From positions 3,494,041 through 3,558,040 of the forward strand of contig NZ_WSNW01000001.1 of NCBI RefSeq assembly GCF_009767585.1: a stretch of DNA of 64,000 nucleotides. The letters run 5' to 3'. The notes beneath the pieces are model-generated. The model did not search any database and was not told where the DNA came from. It saw nothing but the letters and a program-made list of their open reading frames with translations. This DNA comes from Coprobacillus cateniformis (GTDB lineage Bacteria > Bacillota_I > Bacilli_A > Erysipelotrichales > Coprobacillaceae). The translations under genes and the position numbers were made by a program. Below are positions 62,863 through 64,000 of this stretch, piece by piece; position 1 is the stretch's first letter, and every line of letters begins with the position of its first letter.

Positions 62863-64000
62863 GGAATTCCCTTTCTATTGCCTGAGCTACACGATATGCA
62901 CTTGCAAATGCAAAATGCAAATTATATCCACCACATAGCCCTGCTACATTTAATATTTCTCCAACAGCATACAGATGTGGATATTTTTCAATCTGTAAAT
63001 CATGATTGACTTCCAGAAGTGATAAACCGCCCTTCATAACCTGTGCTGTCTCATACGATCTGATTCCTGTCACTTGAAGACGAAAATCCTTAAATAGTTT
63101 GACTATTTCAAGTGTTGAAGTAAGATTTCTTCTTGCAAAATATGTAGAAATCTTATTATGAAGTAATCCATCGTAGAAATGATTATAGCCCTTATTCATT
63201 CTAAGTTCAACATATTCATGCAATTTCTTTACATCTTGATCATCAAAAAAATCAATTGAAAGCTCATATTGATGATTTTCCTGATAAAAAGCAGAAAGTT
63301 GCATGACTGCAATACCACTGACTCCATAATCAGTAAACAATAATTCCCCTTTTTCTTTATGAATACATTGATTATTTTCCAACAATGAAAATGTTCCTTT
63401 CACTCGAACACCTTTCCATTCTTTAATAACTGGTAATGTCGTCATTTGAACTAATGAAGGTGTACTCTTCACAACATCTAATTTTAATTTTTTCAAAATA
63501 TCATAGCGAGAATTATTTACACCCGAGAGTTTTCCTGCTTCACTCCCCATAGCAAATATAACATAATCAGCCTGATATGTCTGATGTGTTGTATGGACTA
63601 GATAACGTTTACTTTGTTCAATGCTGATAACTTCCTGATTATAAAAAAAGGAAACCCCTAATTCATTTGCACAATTCATCATCACTTGTTTTACTGATAA
63701 TGCCTGTTCACTTTTAGGATATAATAAATTACCTTGATAGACACAATACAAACCTAGTTCATTCATTTGTTTTAACATATCAAATTGATCAATAATATCT
63801 TGGACATAATCTTTTTGATCAGTACTAAAATAATCAACGGACATGTCTTTATTTGAGAGATTACATCTTCCATTTCCAGTTGCTAATAATTTTTTCAGTG
63901 GTGATGCATTTTGTTCTAAAACAATGATTTCACATTGATATTCTAATTTCTGTTTTAATAATATAGATAAATAAACACCTGAAGCCCCTGCTCCAATAAT
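62846..64000 (-). CDS. BaiN/HI0933-like flavoprotein; 5' end beyond window
   Basis: The frame is open from the right edge (about 384 residues seen), starting IIGAGASGVYLSILL, the FAD-binding GxGxxG turn, then ATGNGRCNLSN, a strong HI0933/YhiN family signature. The C-terminus has YAVGEILNVAGLCGGYNLHFAFASAYR, also typical. The Met at 63844 is internal, not the start. NAD(P)/FAD-dependent oxidoreductase of unclear substrate. First visible gene of the flavoprotein-ktrBA operon. Confidence 0.88.
   Translation of the reverse strand: MIGAGASGVYLSILLKQKLEYQCEIIVLEQNASPLKKLLATGNGRCNLSNKDMSVDYFSTDQKDYVQDIIDQFDMLKQMNELGLYCVYQGNLLYPKSEQALSVKQVMMNCANELGVSFFYNQEVISIEQSKRYLVHTTHQTYQADYVIFAMGSEAGKLSGVNNSRYDILKKLKLDVVKSTPSLVQMTTLPVIKEWKGVRVKGTFSLLENNQCIHKEKGELLFTDYGVSGIAVMQLSAFYQENHQYELSIDFFDDQDVKKLHEYVELRMNKGYNHFYDGLLHNKISTYFARRNLTSTLEIVKLFKDFRLQVTGIRSYETAQVMKGGLSLLEVNHDLQIEKYPHLYAVGEILNVAGLCGGYNLHFAFASAYRVAQAIEREFHAKNK

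Overview
The window is a low-GC Firmicutes chromosome segment. Codon use is AT-rich, Shine-Dalgarno sites are strong (GGAGG types), tyrosyl- and histidyl-tRNA synthetases sit behind T-box leaders, and the neighbourhoods pcrA-ligA-camS-gatCAB-rlmD and ccpA-ytxH-ytxG-murC match the Bacillus layout. A CotJC-type manganese catalase and a Cys-rich CotD-like protein suggest a spore former. The overall flavour (GatA with a TGDSIRKPA motif, hisS-aspS pair, KtrAB, Liv transporter) is compatible with a gut Erysipelotrichales/Coprobacillaceae-type bacterium; that placement is inference. Almost everything reads on the minus strand. No tRNA, rRNA, CRISPR array, prophage or intact insertion sequence was seen.

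Layout: 1-3.4 kb holds a J-domain protein (cut by the window edge), a DUF5685 protein, and a hydrolase plus aromatic-acid-exporter-like membrane protein. rarA (plus) follows, then a cupin and a divergent deoxyxylulose-phosphate-synthase-like gene/MerR regulator pair with a clear MerR-type promoter. From 8 to 13.4 kb is an accessory stretch: a DUF2089/SHOCT-like three-gene operon, a cupin, an Imm33/DUF2185-like protein, two VOC proteins (one broken), and three further broken genes (DJ-1/PfpI, a small membrane protein, an isoprenylcysteine-methyltransferase-like protein), then DUF3788. From 13.5 to 24.4 kb lie rlmD, an unknown membrane protein, gatB-gatA-gatC, camS, ligA and pcrA. An ABC exporter pair, ppx (plus), ribF-truB, a tandem-FKBP lipoprotein, tyrS with its T-box and a ClC antiporter follow up to 33.7 kb.

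ccpA, ytxH, ytxG and murC occupy 33.7-36.9 kb, then a tiny plus-strand gene, pepQ, aspS and hisS with a T-box whose specifier region reads GACAC (Asp GAC and His CAC overlapping). Next are gmk, rqcH (plus), the Cys-rich coat-like protein, pgeF (plus), a fused NAD(P)HX epimerase/dehydratase and a secreted Ig-like/NlpC-P60 hydrolase. A CmpB-type membrane protein (plus), the complete branched-chain amino-acid ABC operon livJHMGF, a manganese catalase (plus), a large FtsX-type ABC system, a YfcE-type phosphoesterase (plus) and an operon joining two flavoproteins to the KtrAB potassium uptake genes complete the window.

Most of the window is ordinary core genome. The points most worth a second look are the MerR-controlled DXS-like enzyme that lacks two of the usual phosphate-binding arginines, the dual-reading T-box specifier, the recent FKBP domain duplication, the four eroded genes between 10.2 and 12.7 kb, and several palindromic or repeated elements upstream of pcrA, the NlpC gene and the DUF2089 operon.
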